This document shows positions 18,089 to 26,678 of a DNA stretch of 64,000 nt, piece by piece. A program made the translations under genes and the position numbers. Numbering within the stretch: the first letter of the stretch is position 1; every line of letters begins with the position of its first letter. The stretch is from Gordoniibacillus chartarius (GTDB taxonomy: Bacteria > Bacillota > Bacilli > Paenibacillales > NBRC-103111), in assembly GCF_042432825.1 (NCBI RefSeq), contig NZ_JBHLWN010000031.1, forward strand, positions 1 to 64,000, in the 5' to 3' direction. The notes under the pieces are model-generated. The model was not told where the DNA came from, searched no databases, and saw only the letters and a program-made list of their open reading frames with translations.

Positions 18089-21047
18089 TGTACTCCACCT
18101 CCAGCAACGTACGCAGCAACTCCCTATTCGATTCTTCGTTTCTTTTTTCGGCCATTTGCTGTGCGTGATCTCCGCATACGGCCGCATAGTCGCAATACCG
18201 ACAGGTTCCGGGATCTGCGGTAGGAATAAACAATCCCTGCTCCATCGAATGAAGAATCCCTTGGATCACCTCAGTGACTCTATGGCGTTCGGTTTGTGAC
18301 CGCAAAACCACTTGCCCGCGCCCCCGTTCACTTGGGAAGACATAGGCCGATTCCAGCACAGTCGCTTCCCTATCCACTCCCGTTTGCCGCATCCAAAGCT
18401 CTGTACCGATGGCGTACAACGCGTGTTGAAGCTGTGTGCCGCCAGCGAACATGCCATTCTCCTTATAAGGGCGAGGGCTGCCGGTCTTGTAATCGATAAT
18501 CCGATACTGGTGAGGGGCGACTTGATCAATCCGATCTACAATACCGCGCAATTGAATTGTCATTTCATCGTTTAAATTAAGATGCAGCGGCAAGCCGTCT
18601 ACGATCAGTTCTTGTTCAAAAAACCGTGGAGTTGACTTTACCTGCGCCTCCATTCGATAGAACACCTCGACATCCCGTACGATCGACTTTCGCTCTTTCT
18701 CAAATACATGCGGGCTCGGTGCCGGAATCCGCTCGGCATACGCGAGAATCGTCTCCTCCGTGATGCGAAGCAGCAGCGCATGGTCATGCACAATAGGCGA
18801 CGGATTTCTTGCACTTACTTCAGTCATATAACGCCGGAAAACCTCATGCAGCAGCGAGCCCCTTTCATTCGGCTTCAGCCAGGAGGAACGATCGAATACC
18901 ACCTGATCTTTAACACGGATTCTCAATACATATTGAAAAAAATAACGCATCGGGCATTCCGCATACTTCTCCAGTTGACTTGCACTGAGCGCCTGATCCG
19001 ATTGTTTCTTCCAATAATCGGACCACACATCCCCCGCAATATATCCATCAAATTCGGTTATTTGAATGCTGCCGCGTGCTTCGAGCGCATTCCTTCCATG
19101 ACGAAGCGCAGGATAGACCGATTCGACGAGAGATTGCAGGTCCGAAAAACCGCCATTCTTGGCATGCAAAAGCTGGAAGATGTAATGAGTGCCATCGACT
19201 GCCGGTTCATTCTGTTCGGCAGTGGACTGCTGTCCCGCCCCCAAATACCCGACCGGTTCCCCTAAGCTTCGGTAAAGCATCTCATAGTCTGCATTCGGAT
19301 CCCCGGATACTCTGCGGTATAGCTGCAGAAGCTGAAATGCCGGGCTTGACGTCGTTCCGTCCGCCAAATCATAAGACGAGAAACTAAGGGTGACGCTGCC
19401 ATCAATCATCCCAAGCCGCACATCCCGCTGACGCTGCCGCTCCCGCTTCTTTTCCGCGGCGGATTGAAGACCGGAACCGATTCGTCTGCACTCTTCGTCG
19501 AGTAACATGGGATTTTGCTGAACACTGCCGGACCACGAATGTTCATCCATCCCGAGAAGAAACGTATATTTTCTCCCGCTGACACCGCCGTTCGCCATAC
19601 CCGATATATACAGGAAGCCAGGCTTTGGAAGCGGCTGCACCCCGACTCTTATATCCTGCAGCATATCTCGTGTATACGGCAGCGCTTGTTCCAACAACAT
19701 CGGCGAAGGGACAGGACATTCCTTCAACTCCTGCAGCATCCCTTTCATCTCTTGCAGGACCAACGCGTCTTCTTCCGTTCTACATATGCCAAATTGATCT
19801 AGTACCTGAACTAACCAACCCAATATCCCTGCCGGAGATGAAATCGCCGATTCGTGAGGAAAAAATCCCCTTATGATGTTCGTAAGATGCTGCTTTATTT
19901 TGTATTCCTGCTGCTGTTCTTCTGTCCTCTCCCGTCCATTGCGGGTTTCATCCGATTGCTCTTCGAGCAAAACACGATTCGGATCAAGAAGTTTTACATA
20001 TCGCTCTTTTCCCCAGCCGATTCCGCTTCTCTCCAGAGTTCGGATACAATCCATATTCGATATATCCTCTTCACGATCCGAGAAAGAGAGAAGCTGCTGC
20101 TGAAGCATCGACACCAATAACTGAGACTGATAACCGGATTCCAGCCAATTAAGCAGCGAATGAGCGGCTCTTCCCATTCTAGATGTTTCAAAAGCAAGCC
20201 CTTCCGCAAATGAACAAGGAAGATTCATGGAGGCGCACAGTGTCGAGATGGCAAGCGCATATTCGGCATCCGAAACGATCATTTCCACTTCATCCAGCGG
20301 AATCCGAGCGGAAATGATGCGTCTTAGCGCTTCACGAACTTCCGCCAGCTTGCCAGTGGCATGAAACATATGTACATCATGCAGGGAAAGCGTTGACTGT
20401 TCGGCAAAAAAGAAAGGATCCACTTGGATTCGTGTGATCCGTCCATTCGATAACCGTTCTACCATACGAGCGGAAACCGGGCTCAGCAGCATGGGATCAG
20501 GCATCAGCAGTTCGACGTTTTCGGGCAATGCGGCTGTTATATACGGCATCAGGCCGGGGAAATCCGTCCAGTTTCGTCGCTCTAGCCAACGCTCATAGGC
20601 GGACAGCAAGTTTCGTACGTAGCTCCCTTTTTCCCGGCTCAAAAAATGATCGTCTCTAAGTTCCTCTGATCTAACCCCCGCATGACGTAAATCCATTATG
20701 GACTGATGAACGTGCATCACGATGCCAGGCTTTACTTGGTCCATGGAAATGTAGGCATCCGGTGCGGCAGCCATTTGTTCCATAAAATGATGAATCATCC
20801 AGAAAGAACGCTGCTCACTGATTAAGGTAATCTCTTGTTTATATAACGAAAACTGCACATGGCCTTTCACGAATGATTGGACGGTCTGTACCTCTACATT
20901 CGTAACCGGCCCTATTTCTCGGCAAATTCGCATCAGCCAAGATTGTCCTTCTGTGAAGGAAGGGGCTAAAACGATCTTACGACGAAAAGGTTCTTCCATG
21001 ATCGCCTGATACAAACGGTTCAGAAACGTGCCTTCCAAAACGGACAC
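18081..21047 (-). CDS. AddB-like PD-(D/E)XK nuclease with iron-sulfur cysteines
   Basis: 988 residues. The C-terminal nuclease shows LSASQLEKYAECPMRYFF near 690, RGSLLHEVFRRYM, then LRGIVDRID and IIDYKTG near 850, the Cas4/AddB-type core. Cys in YAECP plus the three Cys of CRYCDYAAVC (near 945-955) make the four ligands of an AddB-type Fe-S staple. The N-terminal helicase-like part lacks a visible Walker A GxGKT, unlike canonical AddB, so it is probably structural and Chi-recognition-like at most. It overlaps the AddA-like start by 8 bases and follows the WYL gene by 12 bases, so the three form one transcription unit. Confidence 0.83.
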   Translation of the reverse strand: MSVLEGTFLNRLYQAIMEEPFRRKIVLAPSFTEGQSWLMRICREIGPVTNVEVQTVQSFVKGHVQFSLYKQEITLISEQRSFWMIHHFMEQMAAAPDAYISMDQVKPGIVMHVHQSIMDLRHAGVRSEELRDDHFLSREKGSYVRNLLSAYERWLERRNWTDFPGLMPYITAALPENVELLMPDPMLLSPVSARMVERLSNGRITRIQVDPFFFAEQSTLSLHDVHMFHATGKLAEVREALRRIISARIPLDEVEMIVSDAEYALAISTLCASMNLPCSFAEGLAFETSRMGRAAHSLLNWLESGYQSQLLVSMLQQQLLSFSDREEDISNMDCIRTLERSGIGWGKERYVKLLDPNRVLLEEQSDETRNGRERTEEQQQEYKIKQHLTNIIRGFFPHESAISSPAGILGWLVQVLDQFGICRTEEDALVLQEMKGMLQELKECPVPSPMLLEQALPYTRDMLQDIRVGVQPLPKPGFLYISGMANGGVSGRKYTFLLGMDEHSWSGSVQQNPMLLDEECRRIGSGLQSAAEKKRERQRQRDVRLGMIDGSVTLSFSSYDLADGTTSSPAFQLLQLYRRVSGDPNADYEMLYRSLGEPVGYLGAGQQSTAEQNEPAVDGTHYIFQLLHAKNGGFSDLQSLVESVYPALRHGRNALEARGSIQITEFDGYIAGDVWSDYWKKQSDQALSASQLEKYAECPMRYFFQYVLRIRVKDQVVFDRSSWLKPNERGSLLHEVFRRYMTEVSARNPSPIVHDHALLLRITEETILAYAERIPAPSPHVFEKERKSIVRDVEVFYRMEAQVKSTPRFFEQELIVDGLPLHLNLNDEMTIQLRGIVDRIDQVAPHQYRIIDYKTGSPRPYKENGMFAGGTQLQHALYAIGTELWMRQTGVDREATVLESAYVFPSERGRGQVVLRSQTERHRVTEVIQGILHSMEQGLFIPTADPGTCRYCDYAAVCGDHAQQMAEKRNEESNRELLRTLLEVEYIE

Positions 21048-21059
21048 CTTCCTTTCACA

Positions 21060-22013
21060 TTACTTTTCGTACAGCTTTCCCCAACGCGCCAACTGCTCCT
21101 TGAACGTTTCTCTGATAGATACAGGTTCCAATATTTCTGCTGAAGGGCCATACTGAACGACCCAATTCATAAACTCTCGTTCGTGGTTGACGGTGACCTC
21201 GAATAATAAACTTCCGTCAGGCAAATCTGTCATTTTCGGTCTTACGAACAACTCCTCTTCTTTCACATAGCGGGCTACATCCGCATGGAACCTGATCTTA
21301 AAGGTGATCAAGGAATCCCCGCGTTCAATCGACCAGGTGTGCTTCATGTACTGCGCGATGTTAAAATCGCCCTTATCGAAATTGCTTCCCGTCATCTCTA
21401 CATGGCGAAAACGGCTTAAACGAAACGTGCGAATTTCCTGTTTGACATGACAATATCCGATTAAATAAAATCGTTGATCGCGAGGCACCAGATAGTACGG
21501 GTCTATTTCGCGTTCCGTCAATTCATTTCGACTCTGTGTATGATAAACCGTTCGGAGCGTCTTCTTCGCTATCATAGCTTCCATAATTGGGAGCAAGAAG
21601 TTCGTACTGTTTTCCCGATAAGCCGGCGTACCCATTTGGATCATATCCGCGACATTTTCCAATGTATCGTAACGCTTCCTGGTTTCTTTCACATGAGTAG
21701 CCATCACTTTGTCGTAGGCGGAATCAAAACCCGGCGGCAATTTGCTTGTGTCCAGCACGGAGGGAAGGACAGAAAACACCAACGCTTCCTGTTCGGTGAA
21801 ATTCAACGGATACATCGCAAAATTCCCGACAAAACGGTACCCCTTCCCATATCCTTCATTCGTGATGGGTGCGATCAGATCCAATATCCTTAAATCTCTG
21901 TAAATCGTTCGTTCGGTCGTCTCGCATTTAGCCGCCAGCTCCTTGGCCGATATTCCTGGATTCGCTTGGATAGCCAGAAGCATTTTAAATAGCCGTATCA
22001 TTTTATCCGTCAT
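21060..22013 (-). CDS. WYL-domain transcriptional regulator (DeoR-type HTH)
   Basis: 317 residues from the ATG at 22013, chosen for GGGAG 7 bases upstream; a frame open to 22118 adds 35 unrelated residues without such a site. The N-terminal HTH reads GISAKELAAKCETTERTIYRDLRIL. The central WYL-like domain contains DPYYLVPRDQRFYLIGYCH with the usual RTFRLSR tail. WYL proteins sense ligands, possibly nucleic acids, and control BREX (BrxR) and other defence loci. It leads the AddB/AddA-like pair. It is the best candidate to bind the palindromes at 12678-12689, 22522-22533 and 28435-28446 (inference). Confidence 0.88.
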   Translation of the reverse strand: MTDKMIRLFKMLLAIQANPGISAKELAAKCETTERTIYRDLRILDLIAPITNEGYGKGYRFVGNFAMYPLNFTEQEALVFSVLPSVLDTSKLPPGFDSAYDKVMATHVKETRKRYDTLENVADMIQMGTPAYRENSTNFLLPIMEAMIAKKTLRTVYHTQSRNELTEREIDPYYLVPRDQRFYLIGYCHVKQEIRTFRLSRFRHVEMTGSNFDKGDFNIAQYMKHTWSIERGDSLITFKIRFHADVARYVKEEELFVRPKMTDLPDGSLLFEVTVNHEREFMNWVVQYGPSAEILEPVSIRETFKEQLARWGKLYEK

Positions 22014-22092
22014 GCTCGTTCTCCCATCCTTGACATACGTTCGTAATTCCCTAAATAATTGGGAATTCGACACATTACCTAGTTCTTCCTGC

Positions 22093-22449
22093 CTATCTGC
22101 AAGGGGAGAACGAAACATCCTCCATCGTTTTGATGATGTATACTTCTTCTATACTTGGCACAAGTTCGACAATTGCAGTATCTTTAACTACAAATCGGAC
22201 AAATCCGCAAATATTATGATCAAATGTGTCATAAATACGGCCGGCGCTGCGACATCCTTTCGGTACGGTATGGGCACTATTAGCGACATAGCCAATTTTG
22301 CCGATCGGAATCACTTCAGCCTTAATTGCCTCTTGATCATGCGGATTATCCGGGTCCTTGATTAGATGAACGAGCTGCCCCGGTTTAAGAAAAGTTGATC
22401 CATAATAGTGCTGCGTACCCGTAATTGCGATGTATATCGGTTGTTACAT
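22093..22449 (-). CDS. HIRAN-domain protein with an AUG-stop at its expected start
   Basis: The frame from 22443 to 22093 (116 codons) is a clear HIRAN domain: YIAITGTQHYYGSTF, then LIKDPDNPHDQEAIKAEV and IGKIGYVANSA. HIRAN domains bind DNA 3' ends in Rad5/HLTF-type proteins and occur alone in bacteria. The well-placed start ATG (22447-22449, GGAG 9 bases upstream) is followed at once by TAA (22444-22446), after which the domain continues in frame with no other ATG/GTG/TTG before it. It may be a nonsense-mutated pseudogene, use a non-standard start, or use readthrough. It is the first gene of the WYL-AddB-AddA operon, 79 bases before the WYL start. Confidence 0.7.
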
Positions 22450-22467
22450 TGTGCATCACTCCTGCCA

Positions 22468-22535
22468 GAATGTACGTCTTTATTCCATTATGACTGTCCG
22501 AAGCGACGTTAGATTGTCAGCGAATGTACGTTCTA
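22468..22535 (-). promoter_or_regulatory. HIRAN-WYL operon promoter with operators
   Basis: On the minus strand, CATAAT (22487-22492) is the -10. CTGACA (plus strand 22515-22520) is exactly 22 bases upstream and abuts the palindrome GAATGTACGTTC (22522-22533). A second copy, GAATGTACGTCT (22468-22479), lies between the -10 and the gene. This matches the brxA promoter in spacing and sequence, implying a shared regulator. Confidence 0.6.
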
Positions 22536-22625
22536 CACAAAAAAACATTGCTATCTCTAAGTTTGAGACTGCAATGCTTTTTACTGTCACACTTGACTAT
22601 CTATGATGTTTCTATGATGTTTCAA

Positions 22626-22670
22626 TTGACAAAAAAATAACGCCTGAAATATACTAGAAATGTCGACATT
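22626..22670 (+). promoter_or_regulatory. Strong sigma-A-like promoter with palindromic site
   Basis: TTGACA (22626-22631), 18 bases, TATACT (22650-22655) on the plus strand. It is followed by the perfect 12-bp palindrome AATGTCGACATT (22659-22670) at the expected transcription start. It points toward the recombinase trio about 400 bases downstream. Confidence 0.65.
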
Positions 22671-22810
22671 GTTATATTGACTTTTCCTATGGAAAACTCC
22701 TCTGTCGATTTCTTAGTGGTTTAACCTCTAAGAATATAAGATCTCTGGCCTGGGCGAAAGGGATCCAATTTCTCACAGCATATTGCTGTGGATTTTGGGT
22801 TCCTTTTTTT
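22659..22810 (+). ncRNA. Candidate structured leader or small RNA ending in a terminator
   Basis: Downstream of the promoter there are successive hairpins: AATGTCGACATT, TTTTCC/GGAAAA (22682-22696), TTCTTAG/CTAAGAA (22710-22734), and a long imperfect hairpin from GGATCC to GGTTCC (22761-22803) with CACAGCA/TGCTGTG at its tip. Seven T residues follow at 22804-22810. This would make a transcript of about 150 nt. It could be an attenuator for the recombinase genes or an independent small RNA; I do not recognise the class. Confidence 0.45.
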
Positions 22811-22874
22811 GTTTTCTACTTCTTATTTACGAATGCTTATCTTTTTACAAACCTCTCCGGTATGAGCATCAGTA

Positions 22875-23021
22875 TCATTTTGAAACTAGTGATTTTTTAG
22901 ATTGTGTAACATTTTGCGTTTTATTTGCCTTCTTTACTAGTTGACGTACGGCAGAATGCATTGAATGTTTTGCATGGTTACCAAGGATTAAAACAAATTT
23001 TGTTGGAGTTACATTTGCCAT
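22875..23021 (-). CDS. Small basic protein, 48 residues, unknown
   Basis: The frame begins MANVTPTKFVLILGNH and is rich in Lys, Asn and Gln toward the end (KKANKTQNVTQSKKSLVSK). The ATG at 23021 has AGGGAG 8 bases upstream, which is better than the in-frame upstream M at 23090 that would run through the recombinase start. It is divergent from the first recombinase, 46 bases apart, so it probably travels with the RIT element. No domain is recognised. Confidence 0.5.
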   Translation of the reverse strand: MANVTPTKFVLILGNHAKHSMHSAVRQLVKKANKTQNVTQSKKSLVSK

Positions 23022-23067
23022 TAAAAGCTCTCCCTTCAGAAAAATTCCGAAATCGCAGGAGGCCTCC

Positions 23068-24588
23068 ATGAAAGAAACTGAGTCAATCATTGAAAAAAAT
23101 GACCCTCATATTCATCCAATTCGCAATCACGAATTGTGGAAAGGGATTGAATATCTTCAGTGGAGTGCTTCTTCCACTGGAGAAATTGCAAATGGAATAA
23201 AAAATCCTCACATTGATCATCCTAGAACTGACGTTTGGGACGTCAGTATGAACAAAGTGAGGAACATTATGGAAACCCTATTTGATTATGATTTATTGGA
23301 TGAAAATAACTTACCAAAAAAGAGCATCTCAAACTGGCTATGGGAATATAAAATCGAGCCTGATATAAGATTGGAAACTGTGAAGTCTTTTTTTAGATGG
23401 GTTAGGGATGCCAAACCGCCAATAGAACTATATCGAAACTACATAGAAGCGATGGAATTTCAAGAACGGATTTCTGTTTACTGCAAAAAGCCGATGTGGA
23501 AGCTAACTGATCTTGACGTTACAGAATCGAGCCTTGTTCATTGCAGTAATTTCGTTAATTCGGAGCTTAAAAAGTCATTTCTATCTCGGATTTCCAAATT
23601 GTATTTCCCGTGTCGGAAGTTCACTATTGTCAAAAAAAGCAAAATAAAAAGATCTAAACTAACCGAAGATGATCTACACCCTTTTTTACTAAAATTCAAC
23701 AATCATCTTAGATCAGAAGGTATATCTGAAGGTCACATACGTGATATTAATCAAAATGTTATGTTGTTTCTGAATTGGCTTGAGGAGAACTTTGCTGATT
23801 TCAATGAATTTACAGCTAGTATGATTCCTGTTTGGTTGATTGAACGGGATCATATATTGGGATTTGAAAACCACCTTAAGCGCTGCCACTTAAAAGGCAA
23901 TTATAGTGAGATTACCTGCAGTAATAAGTTTTATTGCGTAACTGCTTTTTTTAAGTTCCTATACGAACACAAAATTATCCCTAAAAATATCGGATCCATT
24001 CGTGGAATAAAAGTGAAAAGGTATTTATATCGGGACATCCCAACCGAAACACAAATATCACAATTTTTCAACACCATTGCTTGTTATTCAGAACAACCCG
24101 ATTATGATACCGCGTTCTTTGGATGCCTTCTTCATTTGGGACTTCGATTCTGTGAAGTTGAACGATTGAATTGGAACGATATAAACTTTCAAGCAAAAAT
24201 CATCAAAATTCGCGGCAAAGGCAAGGCTGAGAAACCCGTACCAATGAACTTACCAAACAAATTACTTCAATATTTGGAGTCTTGGTTTAACAACCGGGAT
24301 CATGATCTATCTGTTTTTAAGGGAGATCTTTCTAGAAGTGTTTTTTATGGAAAAATGCTGGATAGATATCGGCTATATGCAATGATATCCGGATGGGATT
24401 TTCCAGGAGGATTTCACCTTTTTAGACATACTTTCATAACTAAACTCAGCCAAAAGAAGAATGTGCATCCTGATATCATTAAACGCTTAGCAAGGCACAA
24501 CAGACTTGAGACCACATCCAAATATTTGCATCGGCAAGAACAGGAACTCAATAATGCTATGCGAAAAATCGATGGAATTTGGAGCTGA
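23068..24588 (+). CDS. Tyrosine recombinase, first of RIT trio
   Basis: 506 residues. The C-terminal catalytic domain shows LGLRFCEVERLNWNDI (first Arg), HLFRHTFITKL (HxxR box) and LARHNRLETTSKYLH with the final His and Tyr nucleophile. The N-terminal ~170 residues are unlike typical SAM-like core-binding domains and precede a phage_int_SAM-like region. The ATG has GCAGGAGG just upstream. It cuts and joins DNA at element ends, presumably with its two partners. The stop is 4 bases before the next start, so translation is coupled. Confidence 0.88.
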   Translation: MKETESIIEKNDPHIHPIRNHELWKGIEYLQWSASSTGEIANGIKNPHIDHPRTDVWDVSMNKVRNIMETLFDYDLLDENNLPKKSISNWLWEYKIEPDIRLETVKSFFRWVRDAKPPIELYRNYIEAMEFQERISVYCKKPMWKLTDLDVTESSLVHCSNFVNSELKKSFLSRISKLYFPCRKFTIVKKSKIKRSKLTEDDLHPFLLKFNNHLRSEGISEGHIRDINQNVMLFLNWLEENFADFNEFTASMIPVWLIERDHILGFENHLKRCHLKGNYSEITCSNKFYCVTAFFKFLYEHKIIPKNIGSIRGIKVKRYLYRDIPTETQISQFFNTIACYSEQPDYDTAFFGCLLHLGLRFCEVERLNWNDINFQAKIIKIRGKGKAEKPVPMNLPNKLLQYLESWFNNRDHDLSVFKGDLSRSVFYGKMLDRYRLYAMISGWDFPGGFHLFRHTFITKLSQKKNVHPDIIKRLARHNRLETTSKYLHRQEQELNNAMRKIDGIWS

Positions 24589-24592
24589 TCGT

Positions 24593-25687
24593 ATGTTTAG
24601 AAAAGAAGGGAACTCGCCTGTCGCTAACATAATGATTCAATTACAAAAGCTTGCCGCTTCGAACAGTCATGATCATATGAAACAAGCTTTAGAAAAAAGT
24701 AACCTCAGCTTTTTTAAAGAGCCGAAGCAACCAAAAGATGTAACCTTAGATGAAGCAGTAAATTGGTACTTACAGAGTTCTGATTTTATTCAGAAGAGTG
24801 ACGATACCCAAAAGACATATCGTTCCGAGTTAAACCAATTTGTTACTTACGTCAAGTCGTTACCTGAAATCCCTTCTTTACTTTCATTTGAACAGAACCC
24901 TAAAGTATTACTGGACTATCTAAAACCAGTAAAAACCCAAAACACAAGGTCAAAAAAGGCATCATTTTTAAGGCATTTCTTTACTGTTACGTATACACGT
25001 TTTTTTGAAATAGACATAAAGAAGATAAAAGAAACGTTATATGTACGTGTCGAATTCGATGAAGATCTACCAAGAGCCTTTACGAAGGAACAAATCGAGG
25101 AACTCGTAAATCTTTCCCGCCTAAGTAACGATGGATTCAGAAATTTTGTTATTTTATGGACCTTTCTTGGCTCAGGAATTCGGTTGAACGAACTAACACA
25201 ACTTCAAATCGGAGATATTTGTTTCGAAACGCAAACTATAAAAGTGCGCGCAAAGGGAAATAAGCTTCATAAAGAGCACCGACTAATTACAAACACTTCT
25301 TTAGAAATACTGCGGAAATATATTAATTTTAAATATGGTGCGCTTCGAAATCTTCCCAATTATCCAGACCTATATGTATTTTCCGCAAACAAAGGCACAT
25401 CTTCATTGGACGATAGTACAGTACAGAGAATGTTCAGTCAATTAATCTCTGAAGCCCAGTCTATTAGTGAAGAACAGAAAGAACGCCTATCGATCCATTC
25501 GTTACGCCACTCGTTTGCATTGTTTGCTTTAGAAGAAGGTGTAGATATTGTCGCTATTTCAAAACTACTTGGGCATAAATCCTTGAACACAACAACAATA
25601 TATTTACAACTTTTTAACAACATGCTATTACAAGCAATTGAAAAACATCCATTTGCTCGTTCGTTGGCTTCGAATTTATTTGATTGA
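24593..25687 (+). CDS. Tyrosine recombinase, second of RIT trio
   Basis: 364 residues from the ATG at 24593, chosen for GGAG 8 bases upstream; the open frame extends to 24506 inside the first gene. Catalytic residues are in GSGIRLNELTQLQIGD (Arg), IHSLRHSFALF (HxLRH) and LLGHKSLNTTTIYLQL (His and Tyr). The N-terminal SAM-like domain begins around residue 60. It is complete, with no missing catalytic residue. Confidence 0.88.
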   Translation: MFRKEGNSPVANIMIQLQKLAASNSHDHMKQALEKSNLSFFKEPKQPKDVTLDEAVNWYLQSSDFIQKSDDTQKTYRSELNQFVTYVKSLPEIPSLLSFEQNPKVLLDYLKPVKTQNTRSKKASFLRHFFTVTYTRFFEIDIKKIKETLYVRVEFDEDLPRAFTKEQIEELVNLSRLSNDGFRNFVILWTFLGSGIRLNELTQLQIGDICFETQTIKVRAKGNKLHKEHRLITNTSLEILRKYINFKYGALRNLPNYPDLYVFSANKGTSSLDDSTVQRMFSQLISEAQSISEEQKERLSIHSLRHSFALFALEEGVDIVAISKLLGHKSLNTTTIYLQLFNNMLLQAIEKHPFARSLASNLFD

Positions 25688-25700
25688 GGTGTGAGACGAT

Positions 25701-26627
25701 ATGTCACTTTCCGGAGTTGTGTTTGATTCTCCATATTTTCAGACTTGGCGTGAACACTGTGGTCTAAAGAAACCTGCTTTTTTAGCAACTGTGAAAATCC
25801 TCGGTTCATTACAAGAGTATCTAATTGAAAGTGGATTTGAAGGAAGTTTGGACTTTGAACGGTTTACGTATTATCTAGAATCCAATGATTTTGAACCGAT
25901 TAGTAAGGAGTTTATTGACCAATTTGTACAGCATTTTGTAGCATCTAATCCATCACTCTCAAACAAAACCATTTATAACAAAATCAGTTCGCTAAAAGGC
26001 TTCTTTAATTTTTTAGATAGAGTTAATATGATTAGTCACAATCCGATGGCCAACTATACCAACAAATATTATGAAAGGAATATTAATATTAATTTCCTGT
26101 CAGAAATGGAGTGCAAGGAAATTCTGAAAATAGCTTTATTAGAGGAACCATTTTCAAAGTATTACTATTTATTGTTTTGGACTGCGATTACGACTGGTCT
26201 AAGAAACAATGAACTTTGCAGCCTTACATTTAGCCAAATCAACTTTCATAATTGTATGGTTGTAGTGAATAAAGGGCAAAAAACAAATGCAAAAGGTATA
26301 GCCATCCCTAAATTCCCCGCTAAGGAATTATTGCATTTCAAAAATTATAAAGAGACAATCGATAATGATTTTAGTCAATTTGTTTTTTCAAAAAATGGAC
26401 GACAACTTACCAAGAATAAATTAGTTACCATTGTTAAATCATTAGCTCAAAAAGCTGGAATCTATAGAAAGGTTATTCCACATGATCTAAGAAGAACCAC
26501 AGGATTTCTACTCCTTAAAAGCGGAGTAAATCTGAGGGCAATTCAACAACAATTACGGCATGAGCTTATTGGAACCACACTTGAATATCTTTCTATTTCA
26601 GAGAGTTTGATTTTGGATGAGGATTAA
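25701..26627 (+). CDS. Tyrosine recombinase, third of RIT trio
   Basis: 308 residues, start preceded by GAGGTGTGAG. Catalytic motifs are TTGLRNNELCSLTFS (Arg), IPHDLRRTTGFLL (H-LRR rather than H-LRH) and LRHELIGTTLEYLS (His and Tyr). The Arg-for-His change after the second catalytic Arg is seen in some active XerD-like enzymes. It ends the trio, and a weak hairpin follows. Confidence 0.87.
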   Translation: MSLSGVVFDSPYFQTWREHCGLKKPAFLATVKILGSLQEYLIESGFEGSLDFERFTYYLESNDFEPISKEFIDQFVQHFVASNPSLSNKTIYNKISSLKGFFNFLDRVNMISHNPMANYTNKYYERNININFLSEMECKEILKIALLEEPFSKYYYLLFWTAITTGLRNNELCSLTFSQINFHNCMVVVNKGQKTNAKGIAIPKFPAKELLHFKNYKETIDNDFSQFVFSKNGRQLTKNKLVTIVKSLAQKAGIYRKVIPHDLRRTTGFLLLKSGVNLRAIQQQLRHELIGTTLEYLSISESLILDED

Positions 26628-26635
26628 AAAGAAAT

Positions 26636-26663
26636 GCCCTTCCAATTCAATTCTGGACAGGGC
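26636..26663. terminator. Short hairpin between recombinase trio and darG
   Basis: GCCCT (26636-26640) pairs with AGGGC (26659-26663) between two convergent genes. The stem is short and the T tract weak, so termination is uncertain. Confidence 0.35.
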
Positions 26664-26678
26664 GATAAAAGAATTGAT

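Larger units (their letters stand above)
22626..26663 (+). mobile_element. RIT-type element (recombinase in trio), ends not resolved
   Basis: Three tyrosine recombinase genes lie in tandem with 4 and 13 bases between them, the hallmark of RIT elements. The region also includes a divergent small gene, a promoter and palindromes on the left. I could not find matching terminal inverted repeats by eye, so the borders given are only the nearest features (leader promoter and the hairpin at 26636-26663). Confidence 0.6.

Noticed and set aside
18089..18187. N-terminal extension of the AddA-like protein
   Set aside because: It would overlap the AddB-like gene by more than 100 bases and reads its coding DNA out of frame; the TTG at 18088 has a ribosome binding site and a stop-start overlap.
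22014..22118. Upstream extension of the WYL regulator
   Set aside because: The extra 35 residues are not family-like and the ATG at 22013 has the better ribosome binding site.
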